From a virus, in the IMG/VR virus record IMGVR_UViG_3300007609_000034, positions 1-46,862 of that record: a DNA stretch of 46,862 nt. One strand, written 5' to 3'. The notes beneath the pieces are model-generated. The model searched no databases, was not told the DNA's origin, and saw only the letters and a program-made list of their open reading frames with translations. The position numbers and the translations under genes are program-made. The first letter of the stretch is position 1, and each line of letters starts with the position of its first letter. Below, one piece after another: positions 28,903-36,169 of this stretch.

Positions 28903-29841
28903 ATGGCTGTAGGCGATATCATTGATAGAGACGACTACAATAGTATCCAAACTATTGTTCAAAATGTTTTAGGAACAGGGTCATCTAACTCTGGATACGG
29001 ACAACCAGTTTTAAGTAGTCCAGTCTCTACTGGCCAACGAGTTACAATTCAAGAATGGGATAATGTTAGAAATGATATTATCAATATCTATCGCCACCAA
29101 AATGGAACTATTCCAACACTCCCTAGTGCTACAGAAGGCGCAAAAGTACGCTACAATACAACAAATTCTGTGTGGAATAAGTTTCTTACAGAAGTTCAAG
29201 GTTTAAACACTGATAGATTTGATCTCGGTGTAATGCAGTTTTTAACTACTAATCAAGGGTCTGCTCCGAACTTTACATCTCTTTGGAAAAACGCATTAAC
29301 CTGTATAGTCACAGTAGAGTTTGACAGTGGTGAAGAAGCCAGATATTTTTTTAACTCAGGCGGAAAAATAGAGTTTACTAGTTCGAGAAGCGGAGGAACA
29401 GAATCTGGTGGATCGTCGACTATTAGAGCACAAAATGCTAACTGGACAGCATTGTTAGACAGTGCAAGTCCTGCGTTGTTCGGCGGCAGCACAAGTTTAA
29501 CATTAAACGGTAGTAACTATTTTGGATGCACTAGCAGTTATACAAGTCCTTTTTTTAGTGCAACAGGAACAAGTGCATATTCTACAAATGATTGGACAAT
29601 ATATGCAAGAACGCCGGGTGTTGCAAATAACAATAGCGGGTCTGCTAGCACTATTGAATTTCGTGTCGAATGGAATGACGACCATGTTCCGCGAGGTCGA
29701 GCTACTGTGGATGGTGTAAATGGAACATTGACGTTATCTTCCCGAAGTATTGATCCAATATTTAATCTAGTGCCAGCATCTGCGGTGCCTAATCCTATAT
29801 CAGTACCAACTACTACATTTTCAAACATTACTGGAAACTAG
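28903..29841 (+). CDS. Fibre-like virion protein, family B copy 2
   Basis: The 312-aa paralogue of the preceding gene has the aligned blocks GTGSSNSGYGQPVLSSPVST, WDNVRNDIINIYRHQNGTIP, LNTDRFDLG, EARYFFNSGGKIEFTSSRSG and NANWTALLDSA. It differs by a Gly/Ser-rich insertion (GGTESGGSSTIRAQ) and by its C-terminal third, which ends SVPTTTFSNITGN where copy 1 ends TFSVSNITAT. GAGGT lies 7 bases before the ATG. It is the last recognisable virion gene of the plus-strand structural module. Function unknown; a role in the fibre apparatus is inferred from position. Confidence 0.6.
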   Translation: MAVGDIIDRDDYNSIQTIVQNVLGTGSSNSGYGQPVLSSPVSTGQRVTIQEWDNVRNDIINIYRHQNGTIPTLPSATEGAKVRYNTTNSVWNKFLTEVQGLNTDRFDLGVMQFLTTNQGSAPNFTSLWKNALTCIVTVEFDSGEEARYFFNSGGKIEFTSSRSGGTESGGSSTIRAQNANWTALLDSASPALFGGSTSLTLNGSNYFGCTSSYTSPFFSATGTSAYSTNDWTIYARTPGVANNNSGSASTIEFRVEWNDDHVPRGRATVDGVNGTLTLSSRSIDPIFNLVPASAVPNPISVPTTTFSNITGN

Positions 29842-29867
29842 TTTTTTTATACCTGCCATTCGTTGAT

Positions 29868-29875
29868 TATAAATA
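29868..29875 (+). promoter_or_regulatory. T4-type late promoter octamer, perfect TATAAATA
   Basis: The octamer is an exact match to the T4 late consensus and lies in a true intergenic gap (29842-29904), 29 bases before an ATG with GGAG. It is the best late promoter candidate in the window and would place the 116-aa gene and the glycosyltransferase/radical SAM cassette behind it under late control. Confidence 0.6.
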
Positions 29876-29904
29876 AACTGCTACTATTATTAACGGAGCA
29901 GATC

Positions 29905-30255
29905 ATGAACGAAGCATTTCAATCAGCATTGAAGTTTTCAAATTATAAGCAAACATTTGCCATTCAACGACAAGAAATTAAAGAAAAAAATGCCGCAAAG
30001 TTAACCTATGGGCACAATGGCGGTCTCTTTAAAATCAATCAAACATTATTAAACTTTGTACAAACCTTATGTTCTATGCAACGAACCAAAAACATAGTAT
30101 TAATAGATGCAAATGAGAATCCTGTATTAGTAGAAGATCTAGAAAATTTCCAAGAAGAAATTTTTGACCGATACTTTACTTCGACTTTAGAATACTATAA
30201 CGAATACAAAGAACTATCTAAAAAAAGAAGTGTAGAGCGACTATTAGATGAATAA
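29905..30255 (+). CDS. Conserved small phage protein, 116 aa, function unknown
   Basis: The ATG at 29905 was chosen over an in-frame upstream start because it has GGAG 7 bases before it and follows the perfect late promoter, which the longer form would overlap. The sequence is mostly charged and helical; the middle LFKINQTLLNFVQTLCSM and IVLIDANENPVLVEDLENFQ are followed by EIFDRYFTSTLEYYNEYKEL and end RSVERLLDE. I recall similar proteins behind fibre genes of marine T4-like phages but no function. No membrane segment or catalytic motif is visible. It overlaps the first glycosyltransferase-like gene by 8 bases, so it is probably co-translated with the cassette and could be a fibre chaperone or adaptor (speculative). 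Confidence 0.6.
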   Translation: MNEAFQSALKFSNYKQTFAIQRQEIKEKNAAKLTYGHNGGLFKINQTLLNFVQTLCSMQRTKNIVLIDANENPVLVEDLENFQEEIFDRYFTSTLEYYNEYKELSKKRSVERLLDE

Positions 30256-31108
30256 AGGTGTATTGCTATTTGCTCATAATAATAGAGAAGTAGACTATGC
30301 TAGAATGAGTATTATCTCCGGCGGCCTTGCAAAAAAACATTTAGGTGTTTCGGTTAGCTTAGCCACTGACGAATCTACTGTAGCATGGATGCAAGAAAGT
30401 GGGATATATGATCAAGCAGAATTTTTATTTGATAATATTATTTTAATAGACAGACCAGAAATATTAAATTATAGAAGATTACACGATGGTGAATCTGAAA
30501 TAAAAACACCGTTTATAAATCAAAATAGAAGTAGTGTTTGGGACATTACTCCCTATGATCGTACATTACTTATAGATTGTGATTATTTTATAATGAGTGA
30601 CAATCTTAATGCATATTGGGATGTTGATCAAGATGTATTAATTGGTGATAGTATACAAGACGTCCACTGTGAAGATAGAATGAACTATCTTGACAAATAC
30701 ATTTCTTATACTGGAATGAAAATGCGCTGGGCAACTATTTGTATGTTTACTAAAAACGAAAACAGCAAGTTATTTTTTGATCTAGTTCAAGATATTAGGG
30801 ACAACTATGGTTTGTATGGATCTGTATATCGTTTTACGGATATGCAATATAGGAATGATATTTCATTTAGTGTTGCTAATCATATATTAAATGGATTTAA
30901 TACCGTTGAAGAATATACATTACCTCCAGTGTTAACAGCACTTGACAAAGATGTTTTATACAAAGTTGTTAATAACAGATTATATTTTTTAATTAACAGT
31001 AACTTGTTTCAAAAATATTATGCAGTATCTAACAAATCTAGAGATATACATATAATGAATAAAAAAAGTGTAGTTAGGAATTTTGATGCACTGATGGAGT
31101 TGATATGA
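30248..31108 (+). CDS. Glycosyltransferase-like protein (GT-A type, DCD motif)
   Basis: The 286-aa protein looks like a GT-A-fold sugar-nucleotide transferase. It opens with a beta strand and turn (GVLLFAHNNREVDYARMSII), has a second strand (VSVSLATDESTVAW), and at residues 110-112 carries DCD in YDRTLLIDCDYFIMSDNL, the position and surroundings expected of the metal-binding DxD of GT8-like enzymes. A possible acceptor-side segment follows (MRWATICMFTKNENSKLFFD). No membrane segment is seen, so it would act in the cytoplasm on a sugar-nucleotide and an unknown acceptor. It overlaps the preceding 116-aa gene by 8 bases and the next, related gene by 4 (ATGA). Donor and acceptor cannot be told from sequence. 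Confidence 0.6.
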   Translation: MNKGVLLFAHNNREVDYARMSIISGGLAKKHLGVSVSLATDESTVAWMQESGIYDQAEFLFDNIILIDRPEILNYRRLHDGESEIKTPFINQNRSSVWDITPYDRTLLIDCDYFIMSDNLNAYWDVDQDVLIGDSIQDVHCEDRMNYLDKYISYTGMKMRWATICMFTKNENSKLFFDLVQDIRDNYGLYGSVYRFTDMQYRNDISFSVANHILNGFNTVEEYTLPPVLTALDKDVLYKVVNNRLYFLINSNLFQKYYAVSNKSRDIHIMNKKSVVRNFDALMELI

Positions 31109-31944
31109 ACTTTGGATATTTACTGTTTGTAAAACACAACGATGAGATTGATTATGCCAAACTAGCATATGCTTTAGCATTAAGTATAAAGCACACACAA
31201 CGAGAAGGTTATGATCGTGTTGCACTAGTCATTGATGACAAGTCTCAGCTTGATCGATTTCATAGTCCTTGGGTATTTGATGAAGTAATAGAATGGGACG
31301 GCCCGGAGGGGTGGGACGGCAGATCATACATGGATAAACTTACACCTTGGGATTATACTGTGTGTTTAGATGCAGATATGTTATTCTTAAGAGATTACAG
31401 TCATTGGATTGAATATTTTGTAAAGAACAGTGAACTATATGTAACAAATAAAAGTTATACATACCGTGGAGAGCTAGTTGCAGATGATTATTATAGAAAA
31501 ACATTTACAGTCAACGATCTTCCGAATTTATACAGCTTTTTTACATTCTTTAAAAAGGATTCAGCCTTAGCTAGAGAGTTTTTTACACTTGGTCGCAGAA
31601 TAATAGACAATCCTCAAGAGTTTGCAAATGTATTTTTATCAAAACTTAAACCAAAAGTAATAGGGACTGATGAAGCATTTGCATTAAGTGCAAAAATATT
31701 AGATATCACAGATGAGATTGCTTACGATTTAGAATTCCCAAGAGTGGTTCATCTCAAGCCTATGATACAAAACTGGGCTTGGCCCGCAACTCTAGTAAGT
31801 GATCATGTGGGATTTTATCTAAACAAACAAGCAGAATTAAAAATTGGCAATTTTCAACAATATGATATTGTTCATTATGTAGAAAAAGATAAAATTACTA
31901 CAGAATTATTAAGTATATTGGAACATCTAATATGGAAGAAGTAG
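31105..31944 (+). CDS. Glycosyltransferase-like protein (GT-A type, DAD motif), paralogue of the previous gene
   Basis: The 279-aa product is a diverged paralogue of the gene before it: the openings NFGYLLFVKHNDEIDYAKLA and NKGVLLFAHNNREVDYARMS align, and the DxD is D89-A-D91 in DYTVCLDADMLFLRDYSHW. Later blocks resemble GT8-type enzymes (SFFTFFKKDSALAREFFTL, then VIGTDEAFALSAKIL, where the TDE triad is typical of a second active-site patch), and the end has VVHLKPMIQNW, similar to the HxxG..KPW region of GT8 but not identical. Soluble. It overlaps the preceding gene by 4 bases and the following gene by 13. Two different GT-A enzymes in tandem suggest sequential sugar transfer to one acceptor. 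Confidence 0.65.
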   Translation: MNFGYLLFVKHNDEIDYAKLAYALALSIKHTQREGYDRVALVIDDKSQLDRFHSPWVFDEVIEWDGPEGWDGRSYMDKLTPWDYTVCLDADMLFLRDYSHWIEYFVKNSELYVTNKSYTYRGELVADDYYRKTFTVNDLPNLYSFFTFFKKDSALAREFFTLGRRIIDNPQEFANVFLSKLKPKVIGTDEAFALSAKILDITDEIAYDLEFPRVVHLKPMIQNWAWPATLVSDHVGFYLNKQAELKIGNFQQYDIVHYVEKDKITTELLSILEHLIWKK

Positions 31945-32564
31945 AATTTCAAAAATGGGTTAAGCAGTTACAAGAACAAGTACAAGAACACAAATATTCT
32001 GTTATATATAACCCATCAACCATGCAAATCTTACAAGTGGGCCCTAGTCATGCATTATTAAACTGTGGCGACAACTGTTTAGAAATAGAAACAGATATAG
32101 CAGAAAGAATATTATCGGGAGAAATTAGTATTCATTCTTGTTATCTTGATGCCGATAACGGCGAAATTGCTATAACTGAAACTAAGAGTCTAATCAAAAT
32201 TGATGACGTTCTGCATAGAATTCCAAATTTAAAATGGTGTACTATAGAAAATCCTGACGTGTATTTAAAATTAAATTCTAAAAAATCTAAAATTAATATA
32301 CAACTAGGAGTTCAATGGGGCGGAACATTTGTTTCTAAAAATATATCTTATGCTAAATCTAGAAAAATTGTTTGGAGTGGAGACACGCTTATGGAGTTTT
32401 TAATTACTGATTATAATGATCCTAATATAATCTACGATTCTTTTAGTTTTGCAATACAGGACTTGATGAACGACGATTTAGAGTTTATAATTAAAGTTCC
32501 ACATTCTGAAGTAAGTGTGTATACCAAACGAATTTTTAAAAACTATGTTGTAGAGTATGTATGA
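31932..32564 (+). CDS. Hypothetical protein, 210 aa, within the glycosyltransferase cassette
   Basis: I do not recognise this protein. It begins with a charged helix (EFQKWVKQLQEQVQEHKYSV), then beta-rich segments (VIYNPSTMQILQVGPSHALL, GEIAITETKSLIKIDDVLHR) containing three Cys near residues 45-70 (LNCGDNC, HSCYLD) and one in KWCTIENPD. The C-terminal half (NIQLGVQWGGTFVSKNISYA to the end) is also beta-rich, with a final YTKRIFKNYVVEYV. No signal peptide, membrane span or enzyme motif is seen. It overlaps both neighbours (13 and 4 bases) between two glycosyltransferase pairs, so a partner or acceptor-handling role in the same process is the only inference offered. Confidence 0.55.
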   Translation: MEEVEFQKWVKQLQEQVQEHKYSVIYNPSTMQILQVGPSHALLNCGDNCLEIETDIAERILSGEISIHSCYLDADNGEIAITETKSLIKIDDVLHRIPNLKWCTIENPDVYLKLNSKKSKINIQLGVQWGGTFVSKNISYAKSRKIVWSGDTLMEFLITDYNDPNIIYDSFSFAIQDLMNDDLEFIIKVPHSEVSVYTKRIFKNYVVEYV

Positions 32565-33442
32565 ATTTATTAGAATTTGATGTAATATTTCTCAGCTATG
32601 ATGAGCCTAATGCAGAAGAACATTATGCTGATCTATGTAATAAAGTACCGTGGGCAAAACGAGTACACGGTGTAAAAGGTTCAGATGCTGCACATAAAGC
32701 AGCTGCCGAACTGAGCGAAACAGCATGGTTTGTAAGTGTCGATGCAGACAATATTATTCGTCCAGAATTTTTCGATGTTGACCTAGACATGTCTGATGAT
32801 GAAATACAAGTGTATAGTTGGTGCGGCAGAAACAGTATTAATGGATTGCGATACGGGAACGGCGGTTTAAAATTGTGGAATAAAGAATTTGTGTTAAACA
32901 TGAAAACGCACGAAGCCGCAGAAGACGATAGAGCACAAGTAGATTTCTGTTGGGAGCATGGCTATCGAGCAATGCCACAAACCTATAGTGACAGTATTAT
33001 TAACGCAACACCTTTTCAAGCATGGAGAGCAGGATTTCGTGAAGGCGTGAAGATGACACTGCATGACGGATTGCGTGTTCCTAGCCAGCAACTAAAACAG
33101 CATGTATGGTGGCACAACATACATCGTTTAAGAATGTGGTCAACTGTAGGTGCTCATGAAGATCATGGCGTATACGGCGTTTTAGGAGCACGACAAGGCA
33201 CTTATATGACGAATTGTACAGACTGGGATTATGTACAGGTCCGTGATTTTGATTATCTTAGAGAATTGTATGACGAAATAGTAAGTTCTTTGGAGGATGT
33301 TGAATCTGAAATCAAACTACTCGGCGATAAAATTAAACTTGATTTAGGATTAGACTGGCCGTTTCTTGATCCACAGCAAAGTGAATATACTTTGGATTTG
33401 TATGATGAAACTATTCAACTTTGTAAGACATACTATAGATAA
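32561..33442 (+). CDS. Glycosyltransferase-like protein of the VHGVKG/DAD family (possibly TAGT-like)
   Basis: The 293-aa protein has features of a GT-A-like fold: an N-terminal strand and turn FDVIFLSYDEPNAEEHYADL, a conserved AKRVHGVKGSDAAHKAAAEL, and the metal-site candidate D61-A-D63 in WFVSVDADNIIRPEF. A glycine signature GLRYGNGGLKLW and the block ATPFQAWRAGFREGVKM follow, then WSTVGAHEDHGVYGVLGARQ. All blocks recur in the next gene. From memory this pattern belongs to phage proteins related to the TET-associated glycosyltransferase (TAGT) group, some members of which glycosylate modified DNA bases; I cannot verify that here, and no TET/JBP dioxygenase or hydroxymethylase gene is in the window. 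The last 60 residues are an extra acidic helical tail. Coupled to its neighbours by ATGA and TAATG overlaps. Confidence 0.55.
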   Translation: MNLLEFDVIFLSYDEPNAEEHYADLCNKVPWAKRVHGVKGSDAAHKAAAELSETAWFVSVDADNIIRPEFFDVDLDMSDDEIQVYSWCGRNSINGLRYGNGGLKLWNKEFVLNMKTHEAAEDDRAQVDFCWEHGYRAMPQTYSDSIINATPFQAWRAGFREGVKMTLHDGLRVPSQQLKQHVWWHNIHRLRMWSTVGAHEDHGVYGVLGARQGTYMTNCTDWDYVQVRDFDYLRELYDEIVSSLEDVESEIKLLGDKIKLDLGLDWPFLDPQQSEYTLDLYDETIQLCKTYYR

Positions 33443-34767
33443 TGTACGACATACTATTTCTAGGACAGGATGATGCAGAATGGCAACGATTTAAGTTGCA
33501 CTACCCCAATGCACATCGTATGCCGGCTAATAGTTCGTGGGCAGATTTAAAAAAACAAGCATTTACTAAAATGTTTTGGGTTATCTGGGACGACCTAATT
33601 TTTAATCACAGTTTTGATTTAAACAGTTATCGTGCTGACGAGTGGGACGATATGTATGTGCATGTTTTTAAAAATAAAAACACGTATGACGGTGTTTGTT
33701 TGTTTTCAAAAAAATTAAATATTACTCCGAAAGAAATTTATTATAGATTTTTTATAAAACGAAAAGAAGTTAATATATTAGCATCTACACCTTTCCCTTA
33801 CGAACAGCTTTATATTACTGATTATAAAGACTATAATGATCAAATTTCAAAAGCTACTAGTGAGTTTGTTTGGGTAATTCCTCATGATATTGATTTAAAA
33901 TTTGATTTTGATTACCAAATACCGCATTGGGAAAAAGACATTGTTCATATTTTTCGAAATGGAAAATATTTTGATGGTATTTTTTTGCAACATAAAACTA
34001 AAAATATTTCTCAAAAAGAAATTGAGTACAGATTTTTTATAAAGAAAAAAGAAATTGACATATTAGCAAGCAATCCGATAAAACAAGAGTTTGATATAGT
34101 TTTTATTTCGTTTAATGAGCCCGATGCTGACAAAAATTTTGAATTATTAAAATCAAGATTTTCGAGGGCAAAACGAGTACACGGTGTATCTGGAATTCAC
34201 AATGCGCATATTGAGGCTGCTAAACAATGTATTACTGATATGATTTATATTGTAGATGCAGATGCAGTAGTTATGGACACATTTAATTTTGATTACCAGG
34301 TCGAAACGTGGAATAAAGATGCTGTACATGTGTTTCGGAGTAAAAACCCTATAAATGATTTAATATACGGATATGGAGGAATTAAACTGCTACCTCGAGA
34401 TTTAACTTTAAAACTAGATGTTAACACTACAGATATGACAACAAGCATTAGTAATAAATTCAAAGCAGTTGACATAGTAAGTAATATTACAGCATTTAAT
34501 ACTGATCCTTTTAATACTTGGAAGTCAGCTTTTAGAGAATGTGTAAAATTATCAAGTAAAGTAATTGCTAGGCAAAAAAATAATGAAACCGATGAACGAT
34601 TAACAACATGGTGCACTGTGGGAGAAGATAGGCCGTATGGTAAATTTGCAATTCTCGGAGCACAAATGGGTAAGGAATACGGCGAGTCTTATCGAAATGA
34701 TAAAGACGCATTGAAACTTATTAATAACTTTGAATGGCTTGAACAAACATTTAAAAATGAAATATAA
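33442..34767 (+). CDS. Three-repeat glycosyltransferase-like protein: two degenerate cores plus one complete GT domain
   Basis: The 441-aa protein ends with a complete domain of the same family as the previous gene (about residues 215-441: FDIVFISFNEPDADKNFELL, AKRVHGVSGIHNAHIEAAKQ, DAD at about 272-274, DLIYGYGGIKLLPRDL, NTWKSAFRECVKL, WCTVGEDRPYGKFAILGAQM). In front are two degenerate copies of part of the fold, about residues 1-115 and 116-210, sharing FWVIWDD/FVWVIPHD, FDLNSY/FDFDYQIPHWEKDIVHIF, YDGVCLF/FDGIFLQ and the near-identical IYYRFFIKRKEVNILAS/IEYRFFIKKKEIDILAS. The second copy retains HDID where the full domain has DAD; the first has DDL. Likely catalytic only at the C-terminus, with the others serving substrate binding or assembly. 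It starts inside the previous stop and overlaps the next gene by 11 bases. Confidence 0.55.
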   Translation: MYDILFLGQDDAEWQRFKLHYPNAHRMPANSSWADLKKQAFTKMFWVIWDDLIFNHSFDLNSYRADEWDDMYVHVFKNKNTYDGVCLFSKKLNITPKEIYYRFFIKRKEVNILASTPFPYEQLYITDYKDYNDQISKATSEFVWVIPHDIDLKFDFDYQIPHWEKDIVHIFRNGKYFDGIFLQHKTKNISQKEIEYRFFIKKKEIDILASNPIKQEFDIVFISFNEPDADKNFELLKSRFSRAKRVHGVSGIHNAHIEAAKQCITDMIYIVDADAVVMDTFNFDYQVETWNKDAVHVFRSKNPINDLIYGYGGIKLLPRDLTLKLDVNTTDMTTSISNKFKAVDIVSNITAFNTDPFNTWKSAFRECVKLSSKVIARQKNNETDERLTTWCTVGEDRPYGKFAILGAQMGKEYGESYRNDKDALKLINNFEWLEQTFKNEI

Positions 34768-36169
34768 TAGAAATATCAAAGGAAATGAATTAAGAAAAAT
34801 TAACGGAACGTACGAGTCTAGGTATCAGCATGATTCGGAATATGTTTTACAAGAATTAAACAAGATTAGTCCTAGTTTTTGTTTAGCTAAGTGGTATAAT
34901 GTAAGCTTGCATATACCTACCGGCCGTACTCACAGTTGTTATCATCCAAAAAGTCATCGTATTCCGTTAGATGAACTTAAAAATAATCCTTCTGCATTGC
35001 ATAATACATCATATAAAAAACAACAGAGAGAACTAATGTTAACCGGTATAAGACCCGACGAGTGCAGTTTTTGTTGGCAAATTGAAGATAGCGGTACACA
35101 AATAAGTGATAGAGCATATCGAAGCAAAGATGTATATACTTCAGAGTTAATAGAACATGTTCAAATAGATGACGATCCGATTCCGAGATATTTAGAGGTA
35201 AATTTTAATCAAGCATGTAACTTCAGGTGTTCCTATTGTGGCCCTCAATTGAGTACAGCCTGGCAAAAAGAAATAGATAAAAACGGCTCTTATCAGTTAT
35301 CGGATAGAATACATAACGATTTAAACTGGGTTCTAAACACAATGGAACCCGACAACGGACCTAACAATCCTTATCTTCAAGCATTCTGGGAATGGTTTCC
35401 AGATGTATATCCGCATCTTCATACATTTCGAATGACCGGCGGCGAACCTTTAATGGATAAAAATACATTTAAAATATTTGAGTATGTTAAGGAGAATCCA
35501 AAAGAAAATCTGCATCTTAGTATTACTAGTAACTGTTGTCCTCCGAACGGACAGTGGGAAAAGTTTTTATCGTCTTTAAGAGAAATTACAGATAGAAATG
35601 CTGTAGATCATTTTATGTTATTTTGTAGTCTAGACAGTTGGGGTAAGCAAGCAGAATACATTCGCAACGGTTTAGATTTTGATATATTATACAAAAATAT
35701 CACAGATTATTTAAAATACAGTGATAAACACAGTCTTACATTTATAATAACATTCAATACTTTAAGTTACACTGGATTTTTAGAATATATACATAGTATT
35801 TTGAAACTTAGACAAGAACATAATACAGATAGACAATTAATATGGTTTGATGTTCCACAATTATCTGATCCTGATTATATGAATCCTAAACTTATGCCCG
35901 AAATGACCGTGGAATTAGACAAAGCTATTGAGTTTATGGAAGCAAACAAAGACACAGAGCTTAATGAATTTAAAGGTTTTAGTGATTTCGAAGTTAGCAA
36001 GGTACGTCGATTAAAAGATTGGATTTTAAGCGATACAGGATTTAACCAAGAACGTGCAATGAAAAATTTTGCTATGTTTTGGGAACAACATGACAACCGT
36101 ATGGGAACTAATTTTGCAATATCATTTCCTGAGTTAACAGATTTTTACAAAAGGTGTCAAAATGTCTAA
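34757..36169 (+). CDS. N-terminal twitch radical SAM protein, copy 1
   Basis: I chose ATG 34757 (470 aa) over an in-frame TTG at 34730 that would overlap the previous gene further. The radical SAM cluster motif is C154-x3-C158-x2-C161 (CNFRCSYC) after a typical first strand RYLEVNFNQA; the SAM-binding GGEP is at residues 228-231 (RMTGGEPLM). Before the core lies a cysteine set C42, C61, C103, C106 (SFCLAKWY, HSCYHP, DECSFCW), the layout of the N-terminal twitch domain, which would hold an auxiliary 4Fe-4S cluster. Such proteins are frequent in marine phages, with no established reaction known to me; twitch/SPASM relatives modify peptides or small molecules. About 40% of residues seem shared with the next gene. 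Soluble. Substrate unknown. Confidence 0.75.
   Translation: MKYNRNIKGNELRKINGTYESRYQHDSEYVLQELNKISPSFCLAKWYNVSLHIPTGRTHSCYHPKSHRIPLDELKNNPSALHNTSYKKQQRELMLTGIRPDECSFCWQIEDSGTQISDRAYRSKDVYTSELIEHVQIDDDPIPRYLEVNFNQACNFRCSYCGPQLSTAWQKEIDKNGSYQLSDRIHNDLNWVLNTMEPDNGPNNPYLQAFWEWFPDVYPHLHTFRMTGGEPLMDKNTFKIFEYVKENPKENLHLSITSNCCPPNGQWEKFLSSLREITDRNAVDHFMLFCSLDSWGKQAEYIRNGLDFDILYKNITDYLKYSDKHSLTFIITFNTLSYTGFLEYIHSILKLRQEHNTDRQLIWFDVPQLSDPDYMNPKLMPEMTVELDKAIEFMEANKDTELNEFKGFSDFEVSKVRRLKDWILSDTGFNQERAMKNFAMFWEQHDNRMGTNFAISFPELTDFYKRCQNV

Noticed and set aside
29834-29850. Terminator after the last fibre-like gene (AAACTAGTTT followed by T-run)
   Set aside because: The palindrome has no loop and only A/T-rich pairs; a T-run after a stop codon in AT-rich DNA is weak evidence.
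32561-34767. DNA base glycosylation system based on the TAGT-like proteins
   Set aside because: The family memory is uncertain and no dioxygenase, hydroxymethylase or base-modifying partner is present in the window; kept only as an alternative.
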